Assembly: GCF_004352915.1 (NCBI RefSeq) | Contig: NZ_SJSY01000064.1 | Location: forward strand, 1 to 64,000 | Origin: Flavobacterium zhairuonense | GTDB taxonomy: Bacteria > Bacteroidota > Bacteroidia > Flavobacteriales > Flavobacteriaceae | Direction: 5' to 3' | Length of the DNA stretch: 64,000 bases | Shown here: positions 36,426 through 45,637 of the stretch, piece by piece | Numbering within the stretch: position 1 is the stretch's first letter | Layout: each line of letters starts with the position of its first letter | Notes under the pieces: model-generated | The model's input: the letters and a program-made list of their open reading frames with translations, nothing else | What the model was told of the DNA's origin: nothing | The model's database searches: none | Position numbers and translations under genes: made by a program

Positions 36426-38012
36426 ATGGATATGATTCAGAACCCAATTTTAAAAGGTTTTAATCCTGATCCTTCTATTTGCAGAGTTGGAGACGATTAT
36501 TACATTGCGACATCAACATTTGAGTGGTTTCCCGGAGTCCAAATCCACCATTCAAAAGATTTGAAAAACTGGAAGGTTATTGCGCATCCGCTTAACCGAA
36601 TTTCACAACTCGATATGAAAGGAGTTCCAGACTCTTGTGGCGTTTGGGCGCCTTGTTTATCCTATAAAAACGGGATTTTTTATTTGGTTTACACCAATGT
36701 AAAATCGTTTGACGGCGTTTGGAAAGATACGCCGAATTATGTGGTAACGACAAATGATATTTTAGGAGATTGGAGCGAGCCTGTTTATTTGACATCAGCG
36801 GGCTTTGACGGCTCTTTTTTTCATGATACCGATGGAAAAACCTGGTACATTAATATGCTTGTCGATCATCGAAAAGGAAAGTTTTTTGGCGGAATCGAAC
36901 TTCAGGAATATGATACCAACGAGCAAAAATTGATTGGGGAAATATTCTACCTAACTTCAGGTACTGATTTAGGATTTACCGAAGGCCCGCATTTGTATAA
37001 AAGAAACGGCTATTATTATTTAATTCTTGCCGAAGGCGGAACAGAATATGGTCATGCTGAAACGGTTATGCGTTCAAGAGACATTTCGGGACCTTATGAG
37101 TCGCATCCTAAAAATCCGATTTTGACAGCTCGGAATTCTCCGGAATATGAATTGCAAAAAGCAGGACACGCTTCTTTTGTTGAAACTCAAAATGGAGATT
37201 GGTTTGTCACATTTTTGGTAAGCCGACCTTTGACGGTGCAAGGAAGATGTATTTTAGGAAGAGAAACCGCAATTGAAGAAATTGTTTGGAAAAACAATTG
37301 GCCGTATTTAAAATCAGAATCGAATTTGCCTCGTTTAGAAATTCCATTTTCAGGATTTAAAGAAGTTGTTTTTGGCAAAAGCTCAGAAAAAGAAGATTTT
37401 GATTCAGACACGCTTTCGATTGATTTTCAAAGTTTGAGAATTCCACAATCAGAAGAATGGATTTCGCTTACTGAACGTTCGGGATTTTTAAGATTGAAAG
37501 GAAAAGAATCACTAACATCGACACACACACAAGCTTTTGTTGCGAGAAGATTGCAACATTTTAATGCTCAAATTACAACGTCTGTTTGGTTTGAACCTAC
37601 AAAATTTCAGCAATTAGCAGGATTGGTTTTGTATTATAATACAGGACATTACCATTATTTGCATATTACAAAAAATGGCAATGACAAAGTGCTTTCAATT
37701 GTAAGCTGTTGCAATTATTTAATTATTGAACAAAAGGAAATAGTCGTTGTTTCTGGAGTTGAAGAAATTTTGTTGCGAGCAAATATTAATCATGACGAAT
37801 TACAATTTAGTTTTAGCATAAATAGAAATGACTTCAAAAACATTGGAGAAAAACTGGATATGAGCATTTTGTCTGATGATTATGTTCGGGACGAAAGTGA
37901 ACGTTATCGACCTGCTTTTACGGGTTGTTTGGTAGGATTGTGTTGTCAAGATTTAGCAACTAATACTGTTCATGCTGATTTTGATTGGTTTGAATATAGA
38001 ATTTTGGATTGA
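36426..38012 (+). CDS. Cytoplasmic GH43 beta-xylosidase/alpha-L-arabinofuranosidase
   Basis: The 528-aa protein has no signal peptide, so it acts in the cytoplasm on sugars brought in by the preceding symporter. The GH43 propeller (about 1-300) opens with FNPDPSICRVGDDYYIATST, has an Asp in SAGFDGSFFHD and the acid Glu in GFTEGPHLYK. A beta-sandwich domain (about 320-528) completes the architecture of XynB-type beta-xylosidases (GH43 subfamilies 11/12). Short xylo- or arabino-oligosaccharides are the likely substrates. Its start (ATG at 36426) is one base after the symporter stop. The following gene is 55 bp away, after a GAAAGAA-rich repeat tract at about 38015-38045. Confidence 0.88.
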   Translation: MDMIQNPILKGFNPDPSICRVGDDYYIATSTFEWFPGVQIHHSKDLKNWKVIAHPLNRISQLDMKGVPDSCGVWAPCLSYKNGIFYLVYTNVKSFDGVWKDTPNYVVTTNDILGDWSEPVYLTSAGFDGSFFHDTDGKTWYINMLVDHRKGKFFGGIELQEYDTNEQKLIGEIFYLTSGTDLGFTEGPHLYKRNGYYYLILAEGGTEYGHAETVMRSRDISGPYESHPKNPILTARNSPEYELQKAGHASFVETQNGDWFVTFLVSRPLTVQGRCILGRETAIEEIVWKNNWPYLKSESNLPRLEIPFSGFKEVVFGKSSEKEDFDSDTLSIDFQSLRIPQSEEWISLTERSGFLRLKGKESLTSTHTQAFVARRLQHFNAQITTSVWFEPTKFQQLAGLVLYYNTGHYHYLHITKNGNDKVLSIVSCCNYLIIEQKEIVVVSGVEEILLRANINHDELQFSFSINRNDFKNIGEKLDMSILSDDYVRDESERYRPAFTGCLVGLCCQDLATNTVHADFDWFEYRILD

Positions 38013-38067
38013 GTGAAAAGTAGAAGAAAGAAGAAAGAAGAAAGAAATGACGCAAGAATTTAGAAAT

Positions 38068-39198
38068 ATGAAATTAAGATATATTACGATTATTGGATTT
38101 TGTTTTTTGATGTTGAGCTGTAAACAGAATGCTGCTAAAGAAAAAGTTGCGGAAAGAAAAGAACAAAAACGAGCCAAATTTGAACCTGAAGATGGCGAAG
38201 TAATTTTGTTTATTGGTCAAGAAAATGATGCTTTAGGCGGAACGGAAAAAGATAAAAATGGTTATTTGGATCATTTTCCGGCACCCGGCGGATTTACAAT
38301 GTACACTGATATTATGCCGGGAGTCACAGAAGAATTTGATGGACATTCTTTTACTTATACAGGTTTAAATGGAATTTATGAAACGGCAGATTGGGGAGAT
38401 GGACCAGAAAATATGTCTTTGCAACTGAATAGTCTTAATTTTAAAAATTCGGCATTGGCAATTGGTTTAGCTATAATTGATTCTGAAGAAAAAATTGCGA
38501 GTGGTGAATTGGATCCTTACATTCTAAAAATGGGAACCTTCTTTAAAAGTTTAGGAATACGTCCTGTTTTTCTCCGAATCGGATTTGAATTTGACGGCCC
38601 TTGGAATCGTTATGAAAGAGTCGCTTACATTAATGCTTTTCGACATATTAAAGATAAACTAGACGAACAAGGCGTTACAAATGTTGCTTATGTTTGGCAA
38701 TCAAAAGGCTTTGAAAGCACTTTAAAAAATCTGGAAGAATGGTATCCGGGAGACGATTACGTAGATTGGTGTGGATTATCTTTCTTCAATAATTATAAAC
38801 AGGAAAAAATGATTGCTTTCGCAAAAGCAAAAAACAAACCTGTTTTTATCTGTGAAGCTGCTCCAACAGTAACAGATTGGGAAAATGATCTAAAAGGCAA
38901 CACAGGACTTACAAAAAAAATGATTTTATCTAATCCTGAACAAGCTAAAATGGCTTGGGATGAGTGGTTTGTTCCTTTCTTCAAAACCATAAACGATAAT
39001 CCTAAAACGGTAAAGGCAATTAGTTATATCAATGCTAACTGGAAAGATAAACCCCGATGGAAAGTGAATCCAACTTTTAAAGGAATTGATTCCAGATTGC
39101 AATTGAGCGATTTCATCACTAAAAAATGGAATGAAGAAGTCGGGAAAGATAAATATTTGAAAGCTTCGCCAGACCTTTTTGATAAGTTATATAATTGA
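38068..39198 (+). CDS. GH26-like lipoprotein glycosidase
   Basis: This 376-aa protein starts at the ATG at 38068, which gives a lipoprotein signal with Cys in MLSCKQN; an upstream in-frame ATG at 38047 would spoil it. The body looks like a (beta/alpha)8 clan GH-A domain of GH26 type: the acid/base Glu lies in LRIGFEFDGPWNRY and the nucleophile Glu in PVFICEAAPT. GH26 enzymes are endo-acting on mannans or beta-1,3-xylans. The present sequence is divergent, so the substrate is open. It closes PUL 2 and is followed by a terminator. Confidence 0.72.
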   Translation: MKLRYITIIGFCFLMLSCKQNAAKEKVAERKEQKRAKFEPEDGEVILFIGQENDALGGTEKDKNGYLDHFPAPGGFTMYTDIMPGVTEEFDGHSFTYTGLNGIYETADWGDGPENMSLQLNSLNFKNSALAIGLAIIDSEEKIASGELDPYILKMGTFFKSLGIRPVFLRIGFEFDGPWNRYERVAYINAFRHIKDKLDEQGVTNVAYVWQSKGFESTLKNLEEWYPGDDYVDWCGLSFFNNYKQEKMIAFAKAKNKPVFICEAAPTVTDWENDLKGNTGLTKKMILSNPEQAKMAWDEWFVPFFKTINDNPKTVKAISYINANWKDKPRWKVNPTFKGIDSRLQLSDFITKKWNEEVGKDKYLKASPDLFDKLYN

Positions 39199-39220
39199 AT
39201 ATTTTGAAAGTGAACGAAAA

Positions 39221-39248
39221 ATGTGCTGATAAATTCAGCACTTTTTTG
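39221..39248 (+). terminator. Intrinsic terminator ending PUL 2
   Basis: The stem GTGCTGA (39223-39229) and TCAGCAC (39235-39241) has a 5-nt loop, followed by TTTTTT. The remaining gap to 39421 is AT-rich and should carry the promoter of the efflux operon. Confidence 0.85.
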
Positions 39249-39421
39249 TTTTATTAAAGTATAGGTAAATTAAGAGAAACTGTCGAAAATCAGAATTCTT
39301 TAAACTTGTTTTCAATGTTTGTAAAATCGCGTAATTGCTGAATATTTGGAACACGTAATAAATGACAAAGATTTTACAGATAAGTCTTGTAATAAAGCTT
39401 CAATCTTAATATTTTTGTGCT

Positions 39422-39805
39422 GTGCGAAAAATTTCCCTGTACATATTGATCCTTTTAATCAACTTTAATAATTGCTTTTTCGGGCAATTATCAAAAGTAC
39501 CTGTTCTTGTACAGCATTTTATGGAACATCAGGAAAGGTCAAACGGACAAGGACTTGCATTTGCCGATTTTATCGCTATGCATTACTTAGGTCAGGATAT
39601 CAATGATAATGATGATGAGCGCGATATGCAGCTTCCTTTTAAGAAGGTTGATCCACACTCACAACATATTGTATTTATTCCAAGCCGAGTTTATACTTCG
39701 ACTTTGCACATAATTCCTCTAGACTCTCAATTTGTAAATAATTACAAAGCAAATTTTCATGCAAATCCTTATTTAGGAAGTCTGTTTAGACCTCCAATTG
39801 CATAA
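39422..39805 (+). CDS. Small exported protein ahead of a metal-efflux operon, function unknown
   Basis: The 127-aa product starts at a GTG (39422); it has a hydrophobic signal ending NCFFGQ and a mature part rich in His, Asp and Asn (VQHFMEHQERS, MHYLGQDINDNDDERDMQ, DPHSQHIV). No known domain is recognised. Small proteins of this kind are found directly upstream of CusA-type pumps in Bacteroidota, so a role in metal binding or sensing in the periplasm is possible. The pump gene begins 82 bp downstream. Confidence 0.7.
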   Translation: MRKISLYILILLINFNNCFFGQLSKVPVLVQHFMEHQERSNGQGLAFADFIAMHYLGQDINDNDDERDMQLPFKKVDPHSQHIVFIPSRVYTSTLHIIPLDSQFVNNYKANFHANPYLGSLFRPPIA

Positions 39806-39886
39806 TTCTTTTTATTGGAAGTTAACAATGCCATGCAGTTTTGAACCGCATGAGTGTTGCATTTTAGTATTCCCAAAAAAGAAAAT

Positions 39887-42800
39887 ATGCTTAATAAAAT
39901 CATTCAGTTTTCAGTTAATAATAAACTGGCAATTGGGATTTTCACATTGCTATGGATTATCTATGGTGTGTTTGAAGTAACCCGTTTGCCAATTGATGCC
40001 GTACCTGACATCACTAACAATCAGGTACAAATTATAACCACGGCTCCATCATTGGGAGCCGAAGATGTTGAACGCTTGATTACTTTTCCCATTGAACAAG
40101 CCGTAAGTAATATTCCGCAATTGAAAGAAAGCCGAAGTATTTCAAGATTCGGTTTGTCTGTTGTTTCAATTGTTTTTGATGACGATACCGATGTGTACTG
40201 GGCGCGTCAGCAAGTAACGGAACGTTTGCAGAAAGTCGAAATAGACGAAAATGCCAATATGCCCGAAATGGCGCCCGTAACAACAGGACTCGGTGAAATT
40301 TACCAATATGTTTTAAAACCGCAATCCGGATACGAAAGCAAATATTCACTAGCCGATCTGCGAACTATTCAAGATTGGACAGTAAGAAGACAATTGCTTG
40401 GAACTCCAGGAATTGCTGATGTTTCTACCTTTGGAGGAAAGTTGAAACAATACGAAGTTGCCGTAAATCCAGCACGATTGAAAGCACAAAATTTAACCAT
40501 TAGCGATGTTTTTAATGCTTTAAGCCGTAGCAATCAAAATACAGGTGGAGCTTACATCGAAAAAGGTCCTACAGTCTCGTATATTCGAAGTGTAGGTCTT
40601 GCTAAGAAGATCGAAGACATTGAGAATATTGTCATTAAAACGACTCAAGCCGGAACTCCGGTTTTGGTGAAAAATGTGGCAGAAGTAAAATTATCTTCAG
40701 CAATACGTTATGGTGCTTTAACTACAGATGATATTGGAGAATCGGTTGGGGGAATTGTGATGATGTTGAAAGGTGAAAATGCCAGCAATGTCATTGAAAA
40801 TGTCAAAACAAAAGTAGCCGAAATCGAAAAAATTCTTCCCGAAGGACTTAAAATAGAACCTTTCTTGGATCGTACTAAAATGGTGGACAACGCCATTGGA
40901 ACAGTTGAACACAACTTGATGGAAGGTGCATTGATTGTCGTTTTGGTTTTGGTTTTGTTTCTAGGAAATTTAAGAGCTGGACTTATCGTAGCTTCTGTGA
41001 TTCCGCTAGCAATGCTTTTTGCTATTATAATGATGAATACTTTTGGCGTAAGCGGCAATTTAATGAGTTTGGGAGCGCTAGATTTCGGACTTATTGTAGA
41101 TGGCGCCGTTATTATCGTCGAGGCGATTTTGCATCATATGCATACTTCGAAAAAATACAAATCGATAGATAATATTTCTCAGGAAGAAATGGATAAAGAA
41201 GTTTCGGGTTCAGCTTCGCGAATGATGAATGCAGCTGTTTTTGGACAGATCATAATTCTGATTGTATATCTGCCAATTTTATCACTCCAAGGAATTGAAG
41301 GAAAAATGTTCAAACCAATGGCTCAGACTGTGGCGTTTGCCATTTTAGGTGCTTTTATATTGTCATTGACGTATGTGCCAATGGTGAGTTCGCTTTTCAT
41401 CAGCAAAAAAATAAGTCATAAGCTTAACTTCTCAGACCGTGTAATGTTAAGATTAGAAAATTGGTATGAAAAAGCGCTAACAAAAGCATTAGCCATTAAA
41501 AAAAGCATTGTTGTTACAGCAGTTGTATTGTTTGGTTTCGCCGTATTTTTATTCGGATTGATGGGAGGTGAATTCATTCCACAATTAGAGGAAGGAGATT
41601 TTGCAGTAGAAACCCGAATGCTTTTAGGAACAAACCTTTCGACTACAACTGAAACGATTGTAAAAATTTCGGCCGAATTGAAGAAACAATATCCTGAGGT
41701 CAAAAAAGTAGTTTCTCGAATCGGAAGCGCTGAAATTCCAACCGATCCAATGCCAATTGAAGGAGGCGATATGATTATTGTTTTAAAAGACAAATCAGAA
41801 TGGACAAGTGCTTCTTCTTTCTCTGAATTGGCCGAAAAAATGGCAAAAACGGTTCAAGAAGTTGCACCAGGTGTTACAACAGGTTTTCAGTTTCCAGTTC
41901 AGATGCGCTTCAACGAATTGATGACAGGAGCAAAACAAGATGTTGTTTGTAAAATATTTGGAGAAGATCTCAATAAACTCGATGAATATTCAGAAAAACT
42001 AGGGGCAATAAGCAAAACTGTAAAAGGTACTGCTGATTTATACGTGGAGAAAGTTACAGGTATGCCACAAATTGTAATTGACTACAATTGGGCAGAAATG
42101 GCAAAATACGGTTTATATGTTCAAGACATTAACAGAACTGTAAATGCTGCTTTTGCTGGAGCCGTTGCCGGAAATATATACGAAGGAGAAAAACGTTTTG
42201 ATTTGGTTGTACGTGTTGAAAACAGCGGCAGACAAGGAATTGAAAATGTTAGAAACCTTTTAGTTGCAACACCTTCTGGAACACAGATTCCGCTATATCA
42301 AGTAGCTTCTGTTCAGGAAATTGAAGGACCAAATCAGATTCAACGTGAAGATGCCAAACGAAGAATTATTGTTGGATTTAACGTTCGCGGACGTGATGTG
42401 CAAAGCATCGTAAACGAATTACAGCAGAAGGTCAATGCTCAGATCAAAATGGATCCCGGATATTATATTACATATGGTGGTTCTTTTGAAAATTTACAAC
42501 AAGCTAAAAGCCGACTTGGAGTTGCCGTTCCAGCAGCACTTTTTATGATTTTCGCACTCTTGTATTTTGCTTTTAAATCGTTTAAAGAAGGAATTATCAT
42601 TTTTACCGCGATTCCGTTATCGGCTATTGGTGGCGTTTTTGCTTTATGGATGCGCGATATGCCGTTTAGTATTTCGGCGGGAGTTGGATTTATTGCTCTT
42701 TTTGGAGTAGCCGTTTTAAACGGAATTGTGTTGATATCGGAGTTTAACCGAATCCAAAAACAGGGCGAAATTACAAATCCTTTTGATATTATTATAACAG

Positions 42801-44266
42801 GAACCAAAAACCGACTTCGTCCGGTATTGATGACCGCCGCAGTAGCTTCTTTAGGATTTTTGCCAATGGCGCTTAGTAACGGAGCAGGAGCAGAAGTACA
42901 ACGACCTTTAGCTACTGTAGTAATCGGCGGACTGGTGACTGCTACATTATTGACTCTTTTTGTACTTCCGGCCATTTATTTGATGACATATAGTATGAAA
43001 TCTTTTAGAAAGAAAAAGAAAATGAAAAACATCTCAGCAATTATAGTCGTGTTATTTCTATTAAATGGTTTTAATGGTATTTATGCACAACAAACGGAAA
43101 AAATTTCATTGCAACATTCGATTGAAATTGCGCTTAAAAATAATAGCAGAATCAAAGCCGCAAAGTTCAATGAGGAATCTAAAACGTTTTTGAATAAAGC
43201 AGCGTATGATCTTCCAAAAACACAAATCGATGCCGATTATGGTCAATTCAATAGTCGATTAAACGATACGCGCTTTGGAATCAGCCAGACCATTAATTTT
43301 CCAACAGTATATTCCCGACAGAAAAAAGCATTTACTGCGGGAGCTGAAGCAGCAAAAGCACAAAACCAGCTGACACAGCAGGAAGTAAAATCATCAGTCC
43401 GAAAATTATACTACGAATTGGTATGGCTTAATAGCAAACGCGATCTTTTGCATTATGCAGATAGCATTTATCGATTAATGGAAGAAAAATCACAATTGCG
43501 ATTTAAAACAGGAGAAACAAATGTTTTAGAAAAAAGTGCCTCACAATCGGCTAGACAGTTTTATACCAATCAGCTGAATATGCTGGAACTTGATGTTGAT
43601 ATTGCGCTTCGTTCATTTAACGCTTTGTTGCAGGATGACAAACAATATTCACCAGAAAAAACAAACGTAAAAATGGATTCGGGCTCACGTTCGGAAGTTA
43701 AAAATATAGACGAATTGCCTATGACAAAAGTTTGGAAACAGGAAACCGAAGCCGCAAAATGGCGATGGAAAACTGAAAAAGCTCGTTTGATGCCCGATTT
43801 AAATTTTGGCTATAATAATCTAAGCATTACGGGTTTTCAAACCAATGCTGCAGGACAGGAAGTGTATTATAATTCAGGAGATCGATTCAGTTATATCACG
43901 GCAGGTCTGAGTGTTCCTTTGTTTTTTGGAAGTCAATCTGCTAAAAGCAAAGCTGCAAAAGCTGAATTTCAAAATCTTGAAGCACAATCAGAAGCCGTAA
44001 AAATTGAAGTTGCAGCACAAATACAAAATGCTTCTAAAGAAGTTCAGAAATACAAGCAAAGTCTTCAATATTATGAAAGCGAAGGTTTGGCAAATGCACA
44101 AATTATTATTGATGCAGCTAACAGTCAATTGCGTAATGGTGATATTGATTATCTACAATGGGTTTTAGTCGTAAATCAAGCGATTACAATTAAAAATGAA
44201 CATTTGGATACGGTGAATAATTATAACAAGGCTTTGATCACCTTGCAAACAGTAACAAATTTATAA
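39887..44266 (+). CDS. Heavy-metal RND efflux pump fused to a TolC-like outer-membrane protein
   Basis: This 1459-aa fusion starts at the ATG at 39887 (MLNKIIQFSVNNKLAIGI), the normal RND beginning; an ATG 11 codons upstream is less likely. Residues 1-1040 are an HME-RND pump (CusA/CzcA family) with 12 helices and the proton-relay motif DFGLIVDGAVI. At Met1046 a new signal-peptide-like segment (MKNISAIIVVLFLLNG to YAQQ) begins, followed by a TolC/CusC-type outer-membrane factor with paired coiled-coil helices. In a normal operon this would be a separate gene. The extra hydrophobic segment would put the TolC part in the periplasm, where cleavage could release it. The metal (Cu/Ag or Co/Zn/Cd) cannot be fixed from sequence alone. 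Confidence 0.92.
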   Translation: MLNKIIQFSVNNKLAIGIFTLLWIIYGVFEVTRLPIDAVPDITNNQVQIITTAPSLGAEDVERLITFPIEQAVSNIPQLKESRSISRFGLSVVSIVFDDDTDVYWARQQVTERLQKVEIDENANMPEMAPVTTGLGEIYQYVLKPQSGYESKYSLADLRTIQDWTVRRQLLGTPGIADVSTFGGKLKQYEVAVNPARLKAQNLTISDVFNALSRSNQNTGGAYIEKGPTVSYIRSVGLAKKIEDIENIVIKTTQAGTPVLVKNVAEVKLSSAIRYGALTTDDIGESVGGIVMMLKGENASNVIENVKTKVAEIEKILPEGLKIEPFLDRTKMVDNAIGTVEHNLMEGALIVVLVLVLFLGNLRAGLIVASVIPLAMLFAIIMMNTFGVSGNLMSLGALDFGLIVDGAVIIVEAILHHMHTSKKYKSIDNISQEEMDKEVSGSASRMMNAAVFGQIIILIVYLPILSLQGIEGKMFKPMAQTVAFAILGAFILSLTYVPMVSSLFISKKISHKLNFSDRVMLRLENWYEKALTKALAIKKSIVVTAVVLFGFAVFLFGLMGGEFIPQLEEGDFAVETRMLLGTNLSTTTETIVKISAELKKQYPEVKKVVSRIGSAEIPTDPMPIEGGDMIIVLKDKSEWTSASSFSELAEKMAKTVQEVAPGVTTGFQFPVQMRFNELMTGAKQDVVCKIFGEDLNKLDEYSEKLGAISKTVKGTADLYVEKVTGMPQIVIDYNWAEMAKYGLYVQDINRTVNAAFAGAVAGNIYEGEKRFDLVVRVENSGRQGIENVRNLLVATPSGTQIPLYQVASVQEIEGPNQIQREDAKRRIIVGFNVRGRDVQSIVNELQQKVNAQIKMDPGYYITYGGSFENLQQAKSRLGVAVPAALFMIFALLYFAFKSFKEGIIIFTAIPLSAIGGVFALWMRDMPFSISAGVGFIALFGVAVLNGIVLISEFNRIQKQGEITNPFDIIITGTKNRLRPVLMTAAVASLGFLPMALSNGAGAEVQRPLATVVIGGLVTATLLTLFVLPAIYLMTYSMKSFRKKKKMKNISAIIVVLFLLNGFNGIYAQQTEKISLQHSIEIALKNNSRIKAAKFNEESKTFLNKAAYDLPKTQIDADYGQFNSRLNDTRFGISQTINFPTVYSRQKKAFTAGAEAAKAQNQLTQQEVKSSVRKLYYELVWLNSKRDLLHYADSIYRLMEEKSQLRFKTGETNVLEKSASQSARQFYTNQLNMLELDVDIALRSFNALLQDDKQYSPEKTNVKMDSGSRSEVKNIDELPMTKVWKQETEAAKWRWKTEKARLMPDLNFGYNNLSITGFQTNAAGQEVYYNSGDRFSYITAGLSVPLFFGSQSAKSKAAKAEFQNLEAQSEAVKIEVAAQIQNASKEVQKYKQSLQYYESEGLANAQIIIDAANSQLRNGDIDYLQWVLVVNQAITIKNEHLDTVNNYNKALITLQTVTNL

Positions 44267-44270
44267 TGCA

Positions 44271-45407
44271 ATGAAAAAGAAAATCATTTTTGCGTTTACA
44301 ATCGCCGTGTTGATGCTGACATCATGCGGTAAAAAAGAAGAAAATAAAGAGGTTGAAGCAGGAAAAACAAATTCTAATTTAATAACCTTATCGGTAGAGC
44401 AGGCTAAAAATGCCGGAATTGTAACAGGAAATCCTAAAGAAAAAGAGCTTAGTGCGATTGTACAGCTTCAGGGTGAAGTTACGGTACCGCCAAACAGTTT
44501 GGTAAATGTAACTTTCCCGTTAGGAGGCTATATTAAAAAGACGAATATTGTAACGGGAATGCATGTTAGAAAAGGACAAATTTTGGCCGTAATTGAAGAC
44601 ATGCAATACATTCAGTTGCAACAGGATTATCTGACTGCAAAAGAGCAATTCAAAGCAGCTAATTTAGAATTCAGTCGTCAAAAAGAATTAAATGCAAAAA
44701 AAGCAAGCAGTGACAAGGTTTTTGAGCAAGTCACAGCTGAACGCGAAACGCAACGAATTGCAATGGCATCATTAGCACAGAAACTTGAATTATTAGGACT
44801 TAACGTAAGCCGATTGAATGCTTCAAACATTACAAAAGCAATTAATGTGGTTTCTCCCGTAAATGGTTTGGTTTCAAAAGTAAACATCAATAATGGCAAA
44901 TATGTTTCGCCAACCGAAATGCTTTTTGAATTGACTAACATTCAAGATGTAATGCTGACTTTTAATGTTTTTGAAAAGGATGTTCAATCGCTTAAAGAGG
45001 GGCAAAAACTAGAAGTGTATAGCAATTCTAATCCTGAAAAGAAATTTAGTGCAAAGATTCAGTTTATCAATCACAGTCTAAATCAGGATCGCGCAGCTGA
45101 GGTTATAGCAAGATTAGATCATTATGATTCACTTTTCTTGCCAGGACTTTTTGTAAATGCAGATATTCATATCACGAATAAAAAGCAATTGACGTTGCCC
45201 GAAAATGCGATTGTAGACTGGAAAGGCAAAAGCTATGTTTTTGAAGACAAAGGAAACAACAGTTATAAAATAGTGCCTGTTAAAGCAGGAATTACTCAAA
45301 ATGGTTTTAAGCAATTTACTTCGGAGGTTATTACGGCTTCGTCAAAATTGGTGGTAGAAAACGCTTATGCACTTTTGATGAAAGCGATGAATGAAAGTGC
45401 ACAATAG
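44271..45407 (+). CDS. RND periplasmic adaptor (membrane fusion protein), CusB/CzcB-like
   Basis: This 378-aa lipoprotein has its Cys in MLTSCGKKEE. It has the adaptor layout: barrel-sandwich hybrid halves (GGYIKKTNIVTGMHVRKGQ and VVSPVNGLVSKVNINNGKYV) around an alpha-hairpin (about 115-175), then a beta-barrel domain and a membrane-proximal domain. It follows the pump-TolC fusion by 4 bp and would link the two parts of the tripartite efflux complex. There is no histidine-rich N-terminal metal-binding tail. Confidence 0.92.
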   Translation: MKKKIIFAFTIAVLMLTSCGKKEENKEVEAGKTNSNLITLSVEQAKNAGIVTGNPKEKELSAIVQLQGEVTVPPNSLVNVTFPLGGYIKKTNIVTGMHVRKGQILAVIEDMQYIQLQQDYLTAKEQFKAANLEFSRQKELNAKKASSDKVFEQVTAERETQRIAMASLAQKLELLGLNVSRLNASNITKAINVVSPVNGLVSKVNINNGKYVSPTEMLFELTNIQDVMLTFNVFEKDVQSLKEGQKLEVYSNSNPEKKFSAKIQFINHSLNQDRAAEVIARLDHYDSLFLPGLFVNADIHITNKKQLTLPENAIVDWKGKSYVFEDKGNNSYKIVPVKAGITQNGFKQFTSEVITASSKLVVENAYALLMKAMNESAQ

Positions 45408-45475
45408 GTTTAAATTCCAAAAATAAAATCTCAAATTCCAAAACGATTGGAATAAAAAAACAGTTTAGTTTGAAG

Positions 45476-45509
45476 AAAGGCGGTGGTATTTATATCACTG
45501 CCTTTTTTA
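45476..45509 (+). terminator. Intrinsic terminator ending the efflux operon
   Basis: AAAGGCGGTG pairs with CACTGCCTTT (one G-T wobble) across an AT-rich loop and runs into TTTTTT. The rest of the gap up to 45637 is AT-rich with no gene. Confidence 0.75.
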
Positions 45510-45637
45510 TTTTCACTAAAAAATAAAAAAGAAATAATTCTGCTAGATTTTAGGACTTATTTTTTCTCCCAGAAAGATTTCTTTTTTTCTGCTATATTTC
45601 TTATTTTTAGTAGATTAAACTGCTAAAATAGATTTCC

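Noticed and set aside
42463..42975. 170-codon open frame on the minus strand
   Set aside because: It lies fully inside the RND pump gene on the opposite strand, and its Lys/Pro/Ser/Thr-rich translation shows no motif. It is a shadow of the pump.
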